64,000 nucleotides of DNA from Coemansia sp. RSA 1200 (lineage: Eukaryota; Kickxellomycota; Kickxellomycetes; Kickxellales; Kickxellaceae), in contig JANBTT010000071.1 of the NCBI GenBank assembly GCA_027578915.1, forward strand, positions 19,667-83,666, in the 5' to 3' direction. Numbering within the stretch: position 1 is the stretch's first letter; each line of letters opens with the position of its first letter. Below are positions 42,301-50,406 of the stretch, piece by piece. The notes under the pieces were generated by a model. It made no database searches. It was not told where the DNA came from and saw only the letters and a program-made list of their open reading frames with translations. The position numbers and the translations under genes are program-made.

Positions 42301-44851
42301 CGACTGTTTGTCAGCGGTGGATGCGCACACAGGAAAACACATACTGATGGAGTGTCTGCTGAACAAGTCGCAGCTGATGCAGGGGCGTACGTGTATTCTG
42401 GTTACTCACCATTTGTCGATGTGCTTGCCGTTTGCAAATTACCTGCTTATCATGCACGAGGGTCGTGTAGCGCTGCAGGGAACGCCAGAGAACCTGAAGA
42501 GGCGCGGAATGTTAGAGCGCATTGTAGCCGAACTTGAGTCATTCAAGCGCGTTGTCAAGAGTGACGGAAGCAGCGACACTGAGAATGCCAGCACGAAAAA
42601 CGAGGATGGACACGGAGAAATCGTTAGTCGACGCATTAGAACCAAGGCAGCAGACCTACCACCCGTGCACAGCCTGGCAGAATTCTCACGAAAGAGCGCA
42701 TCGACAGAGAAGAACCTGATGAAGCACATCAACGACAGGAAGTCTGAGGATGAGTACAATGCAGAGAGAATGCAGATAATTGCTGAGCAGCGCAGACTGG
42801 ATCCGACGCACAACCTAATGTCGGCGCTGGAGGGCACGCTCACACAGGTGGAGGAGCGCGAAGAAGGACATGTAAAGTTTGAGGTGTGGCAGACGTACTT
42901 GTCGGCGTGTGGTAGCGAATCGTTCTGGTTCACCTCAATTCTGATGCTGATTCTCTGGCAGGCGGTTGTTGTGATGCAGGACTATTGGATTCGCGTGTGG
43001 GTGGCGTCGTCTTCGTCTTCGTCAGGCGCAAACAGCAGCAGCAGCACCAGCAGCAACAATGCAGTGCATGAGCTAACAGAGGATGCGGCGCCAATGTACT
43101 GGCTGTCAGTGTATATTGCGATTGGCCTTGTCAGCATATGTATCCGTGTAATGTTAAAGTACTACACGTTCTCCGGAGCAATCAGCGCATCGCGCACGAT
43201 CCACCGACGTCTTCTGGGCGCCGTCATCCATGCAACACCGCGGTTCTTCCACGCAACGCCATTCGGACGCATTATAAGTCGATTTTCGCGCGAGATGCTG
43301 TCGACAGACGAGACAACAATGGATATGCTTCTGTGGTGGGCGTCGGATATTGTTGCTGTTATCAGTGTGTTTACTATCGTCATGGCAGTGACGCCTGCCT
43401 TTATTTTTGTCGCAGTGCTTGTAGTGGCAACGTACATGTCAATCGGTTACTACTACCTGAATGCTTCACGTGAGCTCAAGCGACTCGAGTCCAACAGCAT
43501 GACTCCGCTGTTGTCGCTGTTCAGTGAGCTGATTCTGGGCGTGGCAACAATTCGCGCATTCAACACCAAGCACTACTACTTGAAGGAAGCGATCAACCAG
43601 ATCAAGGCGCAGAACAGACCGTTCTACATGGTGTGGTCGGCATTGCGGTGGCTGACCGTGCGTATCGATCTTGCCAGTGCAACTGTCTCGTTCACCTGCG
43701 CATTGTGCATCATAATGAGTCTCGATTGGATTGATCCTGGGTTGGCTGGCTTTGCGCTGATGTACTCGCTGTCGTTCTCGGAACGGATGATGTACGTTAT
43801 TCGCAACTTTAGTGACAACGAACTCAATATGAACGCAATTGAGCGCATCATGCAATACATGGATGTTGCGCAGGAGGCATCGCTGCATTCTAGCACTAGA
43901 CACAGGCCACCGCCTACGTGGCCAGAATCAGGGTCCCTCCACATCAAGAATCTTGTGGTCGAGTACACACCTGGAGTTCCGGTCCTACACAGTATCTCAC
44001 TCTCTGTTGCACATGGCGAAAAGATTGGTATCATGGGTCGCACAGGTGCTGGAAAGAGCAGTCTGGCTATGGCGCTGCTACGGTCTATTGAGGCCACCAA
44101 GGGGAGAATTGTGCTGGACGGCGTCAATATCGCCAAGATTGGCCTCGAGGACCTGCGTCGCAATGTCACTGTTATTCTGCAGGACCCAGTACTGTTCAAC
44201 GGAACCATCCGGTTCAATCTGGATCCGTTCAACGAGCACTCTGACGAGGTTCTGTGGGATGCCCTACGCCGCACTCACTTGGTACGCGAGCACAATGCCC
44301 CGACAACCGGTAGCACAAAACCTAACGCTAGCGAGACCAGCGACAATGTTGGTGACGGTGACGGTGGCGATGGGCCAATCCTGAAGCGGCTGTCGGGAAT
44401 CTTCAACTCACTTGATGCCGAGATCAAGGAGAACGGAAAGAACCTGTCGGTGGGCCAACGGCAGCTTGTAGCAATGGCGCGGGCGCTTGTTAGGCGGTCC
44501 AAAATGATTATTATGGATGAAGGCACAGCGTCCATCGACTTCCACTGGGACGACCGCCTACAGCAGACCATTCGCGGGCCAGAGTTTGCCAACTCCACGC
44601 TTCTCTGCATTGCGCACCGGCTGCGCACTATCATTGACTACGACCGCATTCTTGTCCTCGATAAAGGCAATGTTGCAGAGTTTGACACGCCGAGAAGGCT
44701 GCTGGAAAACAGGGGCGGTATTTTCAGAAATATGTGCGAGAACTCGGGCGAATTTGAGCATCTCTATGCTGTGGCCAACCGTAGTCAGTCGACGTCTGGC
44801 GATAGAGGTATGGCGTCGATATCTGGTTCCAGTCCAACATCGCCATGGTGA
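39341..44851 (+). CDS. ABCC/MRP-type ABC transporter, copy 2
   Basis: An 1836-aa paralogue of the upstream gene with the same TMD0-TMD1-NBD1-TMD2-NBD2 order and nearly the same length. NBD1 Walker A begins at G846 (GPTGSGKS), with LSGGQ and LLIDDC (degenerate Walker B, as in ABCC). NBD2 Walker A begins at G1566 (GRTGAGKS), signature LSVGQ, and Walker B IIMDEG retains the Glu. Start context is good (A at -3, G at +4). The two proteins are closely similar across NBD1 but differ in TMD0 and in the inter-domain linker (about 745-825, Thr/Ser/Ala-rich here). Codons end in A/T much more often than in copy 1, yet short stretches of NBD1 are almost identical at nucleotide level. Probably a conjugate or xenobiotic exporter; specificity cannot be read from sequence. 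Confidence 0.95.
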   Translation: MAFDIINQLRPTSIRAQAITAAAVAAVVALYYAGLLVGHVVGFVLGDRTKHCNPGDNYGWEWWSMESDCFRAGFLWPAIVLLASTLVSTALTLCLALPPLQTAEETEDDNNGFATDGGAPLARFGVGITKKPLRLPVGPAVSIDNRVTIGVWIIVVLAIQTVMFGAWWVVEWRDTKDGSEMLRRLPRLLAQTAALQLVASVACMRTLVLNGRRTYAGLFPCVLPALSLVVFVVCLGEAYASFFSLCNATVPIAGPQASPRSNLLVASVVVSAVLVFLFACPQRRPFYMRPRADSNEISAYLIENNESTGEVNNNDESTPISAPGDTMEHNLLDSPESSASWLSRATFSWLSESMRLGGTRRMEYTDLYRLAAEDNPVSCWRRYQRHRKSDRSLLVALGLTLAPELFLQLTFSVIMCAIQFSGPFFLQRILRTIQHLKQHRDTGEPMPPGVIRRAYLDAVGLLVFTLLTSLLASQVMWLGRHIGMRIKGVIIAEMSSKTLRRRDKGSYARVPNNSSNKKNEQEPQPQIAADGKIMNLLTADFQRVVEVSTCLDRVYAMPLTLALGMWYMYRVLGASALYGMSVAAVYVPLTRIMYRYLTRLENATTALSDDRISAISEVLHGIMAVKLFGWESGFSANIDKKREQQLQSQWRVYLFMTLIHSIALVGPMLILIVMFAVYVIVLGNSMTAEIAFTTISVFQVIRLVLERMPGFFSWATNATVSLGRIDAYLQQPQVQALESRVVLQSRESSVLGFESASLEWTVTPLPVAKNSNTISSNATTTPALVSSTAATAVLSDDEETPLLDAPVSPSPTTLQTNNPQEEDLVSFSLENIDVRFPLGGLSIVAGPTGSGKSSLLSALVGEMTLTKGRVLLPTANPWEIVAENPKYKDILALSDEGLAIRDVAYVAQEAWLRNATIRENILFGEPYNRERYEEVLRVCALKPDLRILVAGDESEIGERGITLSGGQKQRVALARAVYSSRRILLIDDCLSAVDAHTGKHILMECLLNKSQLMQGRTCILVTHHLSMCLPFANYLLIMHEGRVALQGTPENLKRRGMLERIVAELESFKRVVKSDGSSDTENASTKNEDGHGEIVSRRIRTKAADLPPVHSLAEFSRKSASTEKNLMKHINDRKSEDEYNAERMQIIAEQRRLDPTHNLMSALEGTLTQVEEREEGHVKFEVWQTYLSACGSESFWFTSILMLILWQAVVVMQDYWIRVWVASSSSSSGANSSSSTSSNNAVHELTEDAAPMYWLSVYIAIGLVSICIRVMLKYYTFSGAISASRTIHRRLLGAVIHATPRFFHATPFGRIISRFSREMLSTDETTMDMLLWWASDIVAVISVFTIVMAVTPAFIFVAVLVVATYMSIGYYYLNASRELKRLESNSMTPLLSLFSELILGVATIRAFNTKHYYLKEAINQIKAQNRPFYMVWSALRWLTVRIDLASATVSFTCALCIIMSLDWIDPGLAGFALMYSLSFSERMMYVIRNFSDNELNMNAIERIMQYMDVAQEASLHSSTRHRPPPTWPESGSLHIKNLVVEYTPGVPVLHSISLSVAHGEKIGIMGRTGAGKSSLAMALLRSIEATKGRIVLDGVNIAKIGLEDLRRNVTVILQDPVLFNGTIRFNLDPFNEHSDEVLWDALRRTHLVREHNAPTTGSTKPNASETSDNVGDGDGGDGPILKRLSGIFNSLDAEIKENGKNLSVGQRQLVAMARALVRRSKMIIMDEGTASIDFHWDDRLQQTIRGPEFANSTLLCIAHRLRTIIDYDRILVLDKGNVAEFDTPRRLLENRGGIFRNMCENSGEFEHLYAVANRSQSTSGDRGMASISGSSPTSPW

Positions 44852-44887
44852 ATACAGCAGATTTAGAATAGGTCTTGTTTGTCAAAG

Positions 44888-44893
44888 AATAAA
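44888..44893 (+). terminator. candidate poly(A) signal AATAAA
   Basis: AATAAA is 37 nt after the stop codon of ABC transporter copy 2, in the 253-bp gap before a convergent protease-like gene. Confidence 0.3.
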
Positions 44894-45104
44894 TAGTGCA
44901 TGGTCAAGGTGTTTTCAGTCATTCCATATAGTATTAGCCATGACAAGCGTGGTGTTATCATTATGAAATACATTTTAATGGTGTTTCTATCTAAAACAAA
45001 GTACAGGATATTGTGAATAAATGGTCTTTCAAAAATTCTGTGGTTGCACCTAGTGGCGAAATAGCGGATTATTCTTCCAGCAACAACTCTCTTGATGTCC
45101 CCGG

Positions 45105-45968
45105 TTAGTAGTAGGCGCTATCGGCGAGACCCGTGACGTTTGCAATAAACTGGATATGGTAGTTCACATTGACATCGACATGGGCAACACCAGTAACAGC
45201 TCCTTTCGGATTAGTGTAATACACAATCTGGGACGCGATGCCCGCCAGCTTTGTTTGTCCATTCTCACTAACAACGATAGCAGACCCAGCGTCACCCAAA
45301 CTAGCACCAGCCTTGGTGTTTGCAAAATCAAACGAACAGATCTGGGCCTTGTTGCTCGATACGTAGCCATCGATGTACGCGGTGCATTCGTTCTTGTACC
45401 CAACGGACGTGATAGCACCTCTGAGCCAACCCAGTAGCAAAGTGTCGGTGGGTCCGGTTTTGCCCCACCCAACAGTAAGTACCTGCTGCCGTGGATACAG
45501 CTCACCATTGTATATCTTGACCATGCTGGAGGTGGAGTAGAGTGAGAGCACAGGCACCTCGAGCAACGCTATATCGTACCTGTAATCCAGCGTGTTGTTG
45601 GCGGTGACAAAGTCTGGATGGATATGGATGGTTGTGCAAGTTGTGTTGGTTTGCTCTGATCGCAATCCGCTTCCGTACCCTACAACCAGCGTGCTTGGGT
45701 CGATTGCTTTGTTGTTGCTGTCCAGGAAACTGTGGGCCGATGTGATGATGTAATTCGATGAGAGGATTATTCCTCCCGCCTGATTGGCGCCTGTGCTGCC
45801 TGCGGTGCTGCTCTTTGATTTTATCTCAATAAACGCCGCATACTCGGTCATTCCCTTTGGTATCAGCATTCCATCGTATATTCGCTTTGTTCGTTCTCGC
45901 CCCCGTGCTTCAAGACCTAGCACTGCGCTCGTAAATAAAATGATGGCTAGTAATGCAAATATATGCAT
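45105..45968 (-). CDS. catalytically dead trypsin-fold (S1A) protease homologue
   Basis: A 287-aa secreted protein with signal peptide (about 1-18), a propeptide ending at KR29 and a mature start IYDG in place of IVGG. The chymotrypsin fold is recognisable: TSAHS with the catalytic His (H79), RYDIALL with the Asp (D132), VGWGKTG, and a GDAGSA segment where family members have GDSGGP. The catalytic Ser is Ala227 (codon GCT). The Cys next to the catalytic His and the Cys at chymotrypsin position 191 are both Ser, so two conserved disulfides are missing; only three Cys remain. The frame is otherwise intact, arguing for a maintained non-peptidase homologue, not a decayed pseudogene. It neighbours an active-looking paralogue in the same orientation and is convergent with ABC transporter copy 2. 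Function unknown: binding, decoy or regulator. Confidence 0.88.
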   Translation of the reverse strand: MHIFALLAIILFTSAVLGLEARGRERTKRIYDGMLIPKGMTEYAAFIEIKSKSSTAGSTGANQAGGIILSSNYIITSAHSFLDSNNKAIDPSTLVVGYGSGLRSEQTNTTCTTIHIHPDFVTANNTLDYRYDIALLEVPVLSLYSTSSMVKIYNGELYPRQQVLTVGWGKTGPTDTLLLGWLRGAITSVGYKNECTAYIDGYVSSNKAQICSFDFANTKAGASLGDAGSAIVVSENGQTKLAGIASQIVYYTNPKGAVTGVAHVDVNVNYHIQFIANVTGLADSAYY

Positions 45969-46586
45969 TTTTCTTAGTTGCTTGTTAAAATGTACAAGTT
46001 CTTTAATAAATTATAAATACAAGTAAATAAAATAAAGGTAGCAGAATAATAACTGTTAAAGAACAAGAGAAAAAAGTGAAAAATGAAGCGGAGAATCCCA
46101 AATGCCAACATTCCAAAGGTAAAAAAATATAAAGAAAGAATGATTCTGTGCTTCCACTTCATTGTGCAAAAACACACATACATACATACAAGGTTTTATG
46201 TAGAATAAAAATTATAAAGAAAAGATAAAACGTGCGACTAATAATAGGTGTGTTTTTGCTTATGTATTCTACTAAAGGGATTTCTGAATAAATGCTAGTC
46301 CATTTTGTAATGGTTGGTATTGTTTTTTCTTCTTCTCTATACATGATGCCTCAGCTCTTTGACTATATGAAAAAAGAATAAAGCTTCCTAATGACGTCAA
46401 GGTTTATAAAAAGTAAACCATGTCTTTTGAAAAAAAAAGCGAGTGTAATTTTTCTCTCCGCATTACTAACAGAAGGTTAGAAGCTGTATTCACATAATCA
46501 ACATTGGGAGATTTTAAAATATATCAAATGTCAGGTAAAAAAAACGTAATAATAAGTTAGGACTTTTAACATAGCAGTTGCCAGTA
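45969..46586. other. intergenic region between the two protease-family genes
   Basis: 618 bp of AT-rich DNA that should hold the promoter of the dead homologue (-) and the 3' end of the active one. A perfect TGACGTCA palindrome lies at 46392-46399, followed at once by a GGTTT/AAACC inverted repeat around TATAAA (46401-46419). No gene seen. Confidence 0.55.
46392..46399. promoter_or_regulatory. TGACGTCA (CRE/ATF-type bZIP site)
   Basis: A perfect 8-bp palindromic CRE lies 424 bp upstream of the start codon of the protease homologue at 45105-45968. In fungi such sites bind Atf1/Sko1-type bZIP factors of the stress MAP-kinase pathway. Inference from sequence only. Confidence 0.35.
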
Positions 46587-47651
46587 CTACAGCCAGGGCA
46601 ATGCGGTTGCGGTCTTGGTTTTGGTAACAACAATTACTTTAGTTACAATCTCCACCTCTGTGTTGGTGCACTTGGCAGTATCGCTATCGGAGGAGGGCTT
46701 GTTATCATCGGGTGTTGGAGCCGCTTTGTTAGTAAGAGTTGGCGATGGTGATGGCGAGGGCTTTGGAGTCGGTGTTGAACTAGGTGCTGGTGCAGCAGTC
46801 TTTTCTCCAGTCAGATACTCGTTAGTCAGGCCCGATTTCTCAATAACAAAACTGAGATGTGCCTTTATATGCGTAAAAAAGGAAGCACTGTTTGCACCAC
46901 CACACACAAGAGTACCAAACGCAATGATCCTGGACGGAAGGCCAACCAGTTTTTGCACATTGTTATCCTTGGCCATAAGGCTGCCGCCGGAATCGCCGCC
47001 GCATACGCCAATACCGGGGGTCTTGGACGACAATGTGCACACCATGTCACCGTTATTGTTATCGAATTTGCTGAAGAACTTTTTGCAACTCGTGTTGTCG
47101 CCAACTATAAGGTTTGCACCACGTAGGAGGCTCTTGTCTTTGACGGAATCCTCAGACCCGCCCCACCCAAGAGATAGAAGAGTTGCCCCAGGGGATATGT
47201 CTTTGTCATAGATCATAGCACGCTGGGTATTGGCGCCGCTAATTGCAGGGATCTTGATGACAGCAATATCATACCGCGGGTCCTCGCTGTTCTTGTCAAT
47301 TATGTATTTGGGATGAGTCCACGCCTTGGTGGCCACTGCCTTCTTCTGCTTGTCTTTATCACCGCTGTTGTAACCAATGGTCAGTTTGTACGAGTCCTTG
47401 TATGGATTTGAGCCGCTTTCTAGGCAATGTGCGGCGGTGATAACATATTCGGGAGAAATGATTGTTGCACCGCACACAAACATTCCACCGGGTCCCTTGT
47501 CAATCAGCAAGGACGCAGCATAGGGTGCTTGGTTGTCGGCCGCTGTGTATCCACCGTATATACGCTTATCCAATATCTGCGGCCCAATTGCAGCCCCCGA
47601 GCTCTGGTTAATAAATGAAGCAAGGAGAAGAAGAAGAATAAGAAAATACAT
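46587..47651 (-). CDS. secreted S1A serine protease with C-terminal Pro/Ser-rich stalk
   Basis: A 354-aa protein with signal peptide (about 1-19), a propeptide ending at KR30 and a mature start IYGG. The triad is complete: H75 in TAAHC, D128 in RYDIAV and S221 in GGDSGGS. The residue at chymotrypsin position 189 (S1 pocket base) is Gly215, not Asp, so cleavage after Lys/Arg is not expected; a small or hydrophobic P1 preference is more likely. After the protease domain (ends about 270) comes a Pro/Ser/Thr-rich stalk (about 285-325), then a short end with one Cys and a VTKVIVVTKTKT segment. It could be anchored to the wall through glycans. Closest relative in the window is the dead homologue just downstream; both use A/T-ending codons. 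Confidence 0.92.
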   Translation of the reverse strand: MYFLILLLLLASFINQSSGAAIGPQILDKRIYGGYTAADNQAPYAASLLIDKGPGGMFVCGATIISPEYVITAAHCLESGSNPYKDSYKLTIGYNSGDKDKQKKAVATKAWTHPKYIIDKNSEDPRYDIAVIKIPAISGANTQRAMIYDKDISPGATLLSLGWGGSEDSVKDKSLLRGANLIVGDNTSCKKFFSKFDNNNGDMVCTLSSKTPGIGVCGGDSGGSLMAKDNNVQKLVGLPSRIIAFGTLVCGGANSASFFTHIKAHLSFVIEKSGLTNEYLTGEKTAAPAPSSTPTPKPSPSPSPTLTNKAAPTPDDNKPSSDSDTAKCTNTEVEIVTKVIVVTKTKTATALPWL

Positions 47652-48255
47652 GATTTAATCCGATTGTTTTATTAGATAATATGCAAAAGTTAGCTAGATA
47701 AGTAGTGGAAAAAAAGGGACAGAATGAATGTGCAGACTGTTTGTAGATGTTGTAAAATACATCCATGTATTTAAACAAGAAAAATAGAAAAAAAACTGCG
47801 TTGCTCTATGTTTACGAGTAATTGAATAAATTCTTTCTATTCTATTCAAGTTGAGATATCTGTTTCCAATATCTCATATTTACAACGAAACCCTTGTTGG
47901 GTATTAACGTATATAGATGACAAGATCAACTTTACAGCCTAATGCTCAAAGAAAGATGGCAAAACGGTTTCTGGATAAGACCAGAAATAAAATGCAATAC
48001 CCAAGCCCCAGCACAAAGAGGTGGGGAAAAACAAGCAGCAAAGGCGATGAACATCTGCTAACAAACACGCGATGCAATGTAGAACGAGGATTTCGCGGGA
48101 AAATATGAACAAGACGCGGCATGCGTTTTTTTTGTACAGACCATGGCTTCTGGATACGGATATAAAGTGGGTTGAGAAAGAAAGCATACAAAGTCATTAT
48201 GACGACAAGCAGACTATCTAGTGTCTGAAGCAACAATTCTCTAGAGTCTGCAGGC
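47652..48255. other. intergenic region upstream of the active S1A protease
   Basis: 604 bp of AT-rich DNA between two minus-strand genes, expected to hold the protease promoter. It contains an 8-bp inverted repeat at 47852-47876. The plus-strand open frame at 47917-48108 has no domain signal. Confidence 0.5.
47852..47876. repeat. inverted repeat TGAGATAT...ATATCTCA
   Basis: Perfect 8-bp arms with a 9-nt spacer about 200 bp upstream of the protease start codon. The arms contain GATA on each strand, so this could be paired GATA-factor sites or a hairpin. Confidence 0.45.
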
Positions 48256-49161
48256 TTAGTCATCGACAGACTGCGCAGTTGCACTAACAGATGGATGGCT
48301 GGATGGATGCTGAGTTGCAGCAACAATAGCGGCTATACGCTGCGCGGGGTTTGGCGTGTGGAAAACGCGTTTGCTGACAATAACGCCAGTGCAGCCCATC
48401 TCAACCATATACGCAGTATCGGACGGCTGCGTAATAGCGCCGGCAGCGAACAGCGGAACCTGCAATCTGCGCAGCCGTGCCACCTGCTTGAGCAGCGAGT
48501 AGTCAGCGCAAATGCTCTCTGCGTAGGTGCGCAAACTCTCCTCGTTATCGGCCCTTTTGACGGCGCCAAGGATCTCGCGGTTGATGCGCTCAATGTCCAC
48601 GATTGCCTGCGCGGGGTTTGCGCGCTCCTCATCGGCGCTGCCTCTGACACATATTGCGCCCGCACCCTCGCGCACTCGCCGCAGTGCCTCTGCCAACGAC
48701 GATGCGCCACATATGTACGGCCGGCTGCGTTTGTGCTTATTGACCTGGTCGGCGTATCCGGCGTCAACAGTCTCTGTCTCCTCCACGCCGTCTACGCGCA
48801 TCTTATCAGCTGCGTCGCTCTCGACCTCGCTGCCGCCGTGGATGCGCACAAACACAGGAATTGCCACCGAGTCTAACACGTCGCGTACTGCGTCTGCGCT
48901 GGCTACGCGCGACTCGCTGTTCTCTTGCTGCTCTGTCTCTATCGGGTGCTCGGCATCCACTACAATCACGCCGCCCGCCCCGCCGCGCTCTGCCAGCTTT
49001 GCCTCCAGTTGGCTGCTGACGCAGAATATTGCCTTCTGCCTTAGCGACTGCATAAAACATATGTTGTCTGCCCATTTTTCTCGCTGCTCCTTGCTGAGGC
49101 CACTGTTCATCTTGCTTTTTTCTTTTTCTATTTCTTCTGGCTGCTGTATCCAACACAGCAC
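48256..49161 (-). CDS. PdxS/SNZ-family protein lacking catalytic residues (pseudo-pyridoxal-phosphate synthase)
   Basis: A 301-aa protein; Met18 is an alternative start. PdxS (SNZ/PDX1) is the synthase subunit of the vitamin B6 pathway, a beta-alpha barrel forming a dodecamer. Homology is clear in RPYICGASSLAEALRRVREG, in INREI and in the C-terminal part from LFAAGAI to PAQRIAAIVAAT. Every key position is changed: the Asp of the IMDVV element (D24 in Bacillus) aligns with Cys47, the first catalytic Lys (K81) with Arg106 in IPVFVRI, and the second Lys (K149) with Arg173 in ICVRGS. The phosphate-binding GG and GSG loops read GA and SKR. The length fits the family (about 295 aa) and the frame is intact and GC-rich, so it appears maintained. 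Arabidopsis PDX1.2 is a known non-catalytic PDX1 that joins catalytic partners; a similar role is plausible. No PdxT/SNO gene is in the window. Confidence 0.85.
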   Translation of the reverse strand: MLCWIQQPEEIEKEKSKMNSGLSKEQREKWADNICFMQSLRQKAIFCVSSQLEAKLAERGGAGGVIVVDAEHPIETEQQENSESRVASADAVRDVLDSVAIPVFVRIHGGSEVESDAADKMRVDGVEETETVDAGYADQVNKHKRSRPYICGASSLAEALRRVREGAGAICVRGSADEERANPAQAIVDIERINREILGAVKRADNEESLRTYAESICADYSLLKQVARLRRLQVPLFAAGAITQPSDTAYMVEMGCTGVIVSKRVFHTPNPAQRIAAIVAATQHPSSHPSVSATAQSVDD

Positions 49162-50406
49162 AGATTATATTATACTGCGTGATATATGTATTTTTTGTTT
49201 TAAACAGTCTTATATGCAAGTGAGCAGGATATACAGTCTAGGTAGGAAAGGAAAAGGGAGAGGCAATGGTTCGTTGTAATGGCTGGATTTGTACAAAGCA
49301 TGCCAATATGCGCCATTTGCTGTTTTTTTCTCTTGCCAAATGGACAAGCCCTCCAGATAATAGGCATTGGAAAGCAGCCGGTCCATGCCTTGCTTTATAC
49401 AAAGTTCTTTTGAGAAGGGGACCTTTTGCAAGGGATGCTTTATATGTCTACATGTGGAATGACCGGGGTATTTTCTTCGGCGGGCTTGTGGTTGATGATA
49501 GAGCTAGAGAGACTAATCGAGATTAGACAATGTTGTTGGGCAATCGAACGAAATCAAAAGGCCATATTTTATTTTAGGAAATGACGTAGTTGTGCCTTAA
49601 AATCAGTCCGCTTTGTTGTTTTCACAAGAAAAGTGGACGCATAAGCGAACCAATAAGGGCGGCAGATCTTTCCTCGCCCTCTTCGGCCTTGGTTGATCAC
49701 AGCCATCCAATTAGTTTGATGTGTGGATAAGCTTGCTCCTTCCATTGCAATTCTTGTTTGGAATGTGCAGCGACAAAAAAGAAGGAAAAAGGAGAAAGGA
49801 AAATTCTCCCAGCATTTTTATTTCATAAAATGGCAGCGAGCTTCAATACTTTTTGTGCCTTCTGTGGGCTTGCTTGAGCCAGCTCTTGATTCACCCCCCT
49901 TTTCCTTTCCTGCTTTCATTTTTCCTGTATTTTTGTTGTAGTTATTGTATACCTTTTTCCGTGTGCAGCTCCTGACCCTTGCTTGTATTGAGTTTTTTCA
50001 TATCCTCTTTTTTTAGACTGCTGTGCTCTAACCCGTTGTCGGAATAAAGCGAGAGACAGCAACGTTTCCCCCCTTCTATCCCCCTATTTTTTCCACTCTT
50101 ACAAAGGAAATATAAAACAGGAAAAGGACTGGTAGAGAAGAAAGGAAAACCAGCACGCGTGCGCCACACTTTTTTATAAACCATCTATTATTTCTGCACT
50201 TTCTCGTTATATCCTTCTTTCTCCATATTTTTTTGTTTTCTCGCTCGACTTTTACAAAAGCAAGAAAAAGAAGACGGGTGCCCTCCTCATCCTCCTCAGG
50301 AGCAGCAAGCAAGAAAAGAAAACAAACACGCCAGCCTGGAACGACAAAACAAAACAAAACAACCCACACAAGCGGGTGCGGGGGTTCTTGACCAGCAGCA
50401 ACAATA
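49162..50406. other. divergent promoter region (1.2 kb)
   Basis: Lies between the PdxS-like gene (-) and the membrane protein gene (+), which are head to head. It has A-rich tracts and a pyrimidine-rich leader towards 50407. Short open frames (for example 49266-49526) carry no domain signal. No RNA gene seen. Confidence 0.55.

Noticed and set aside
31159..44851. Missing Walker B Glu in NBD1 of both ABC transporters as a defect
   Set aside because: Asp at this position is the norm in ABCC/MRP proteins; NBD2 keeps the Glu.
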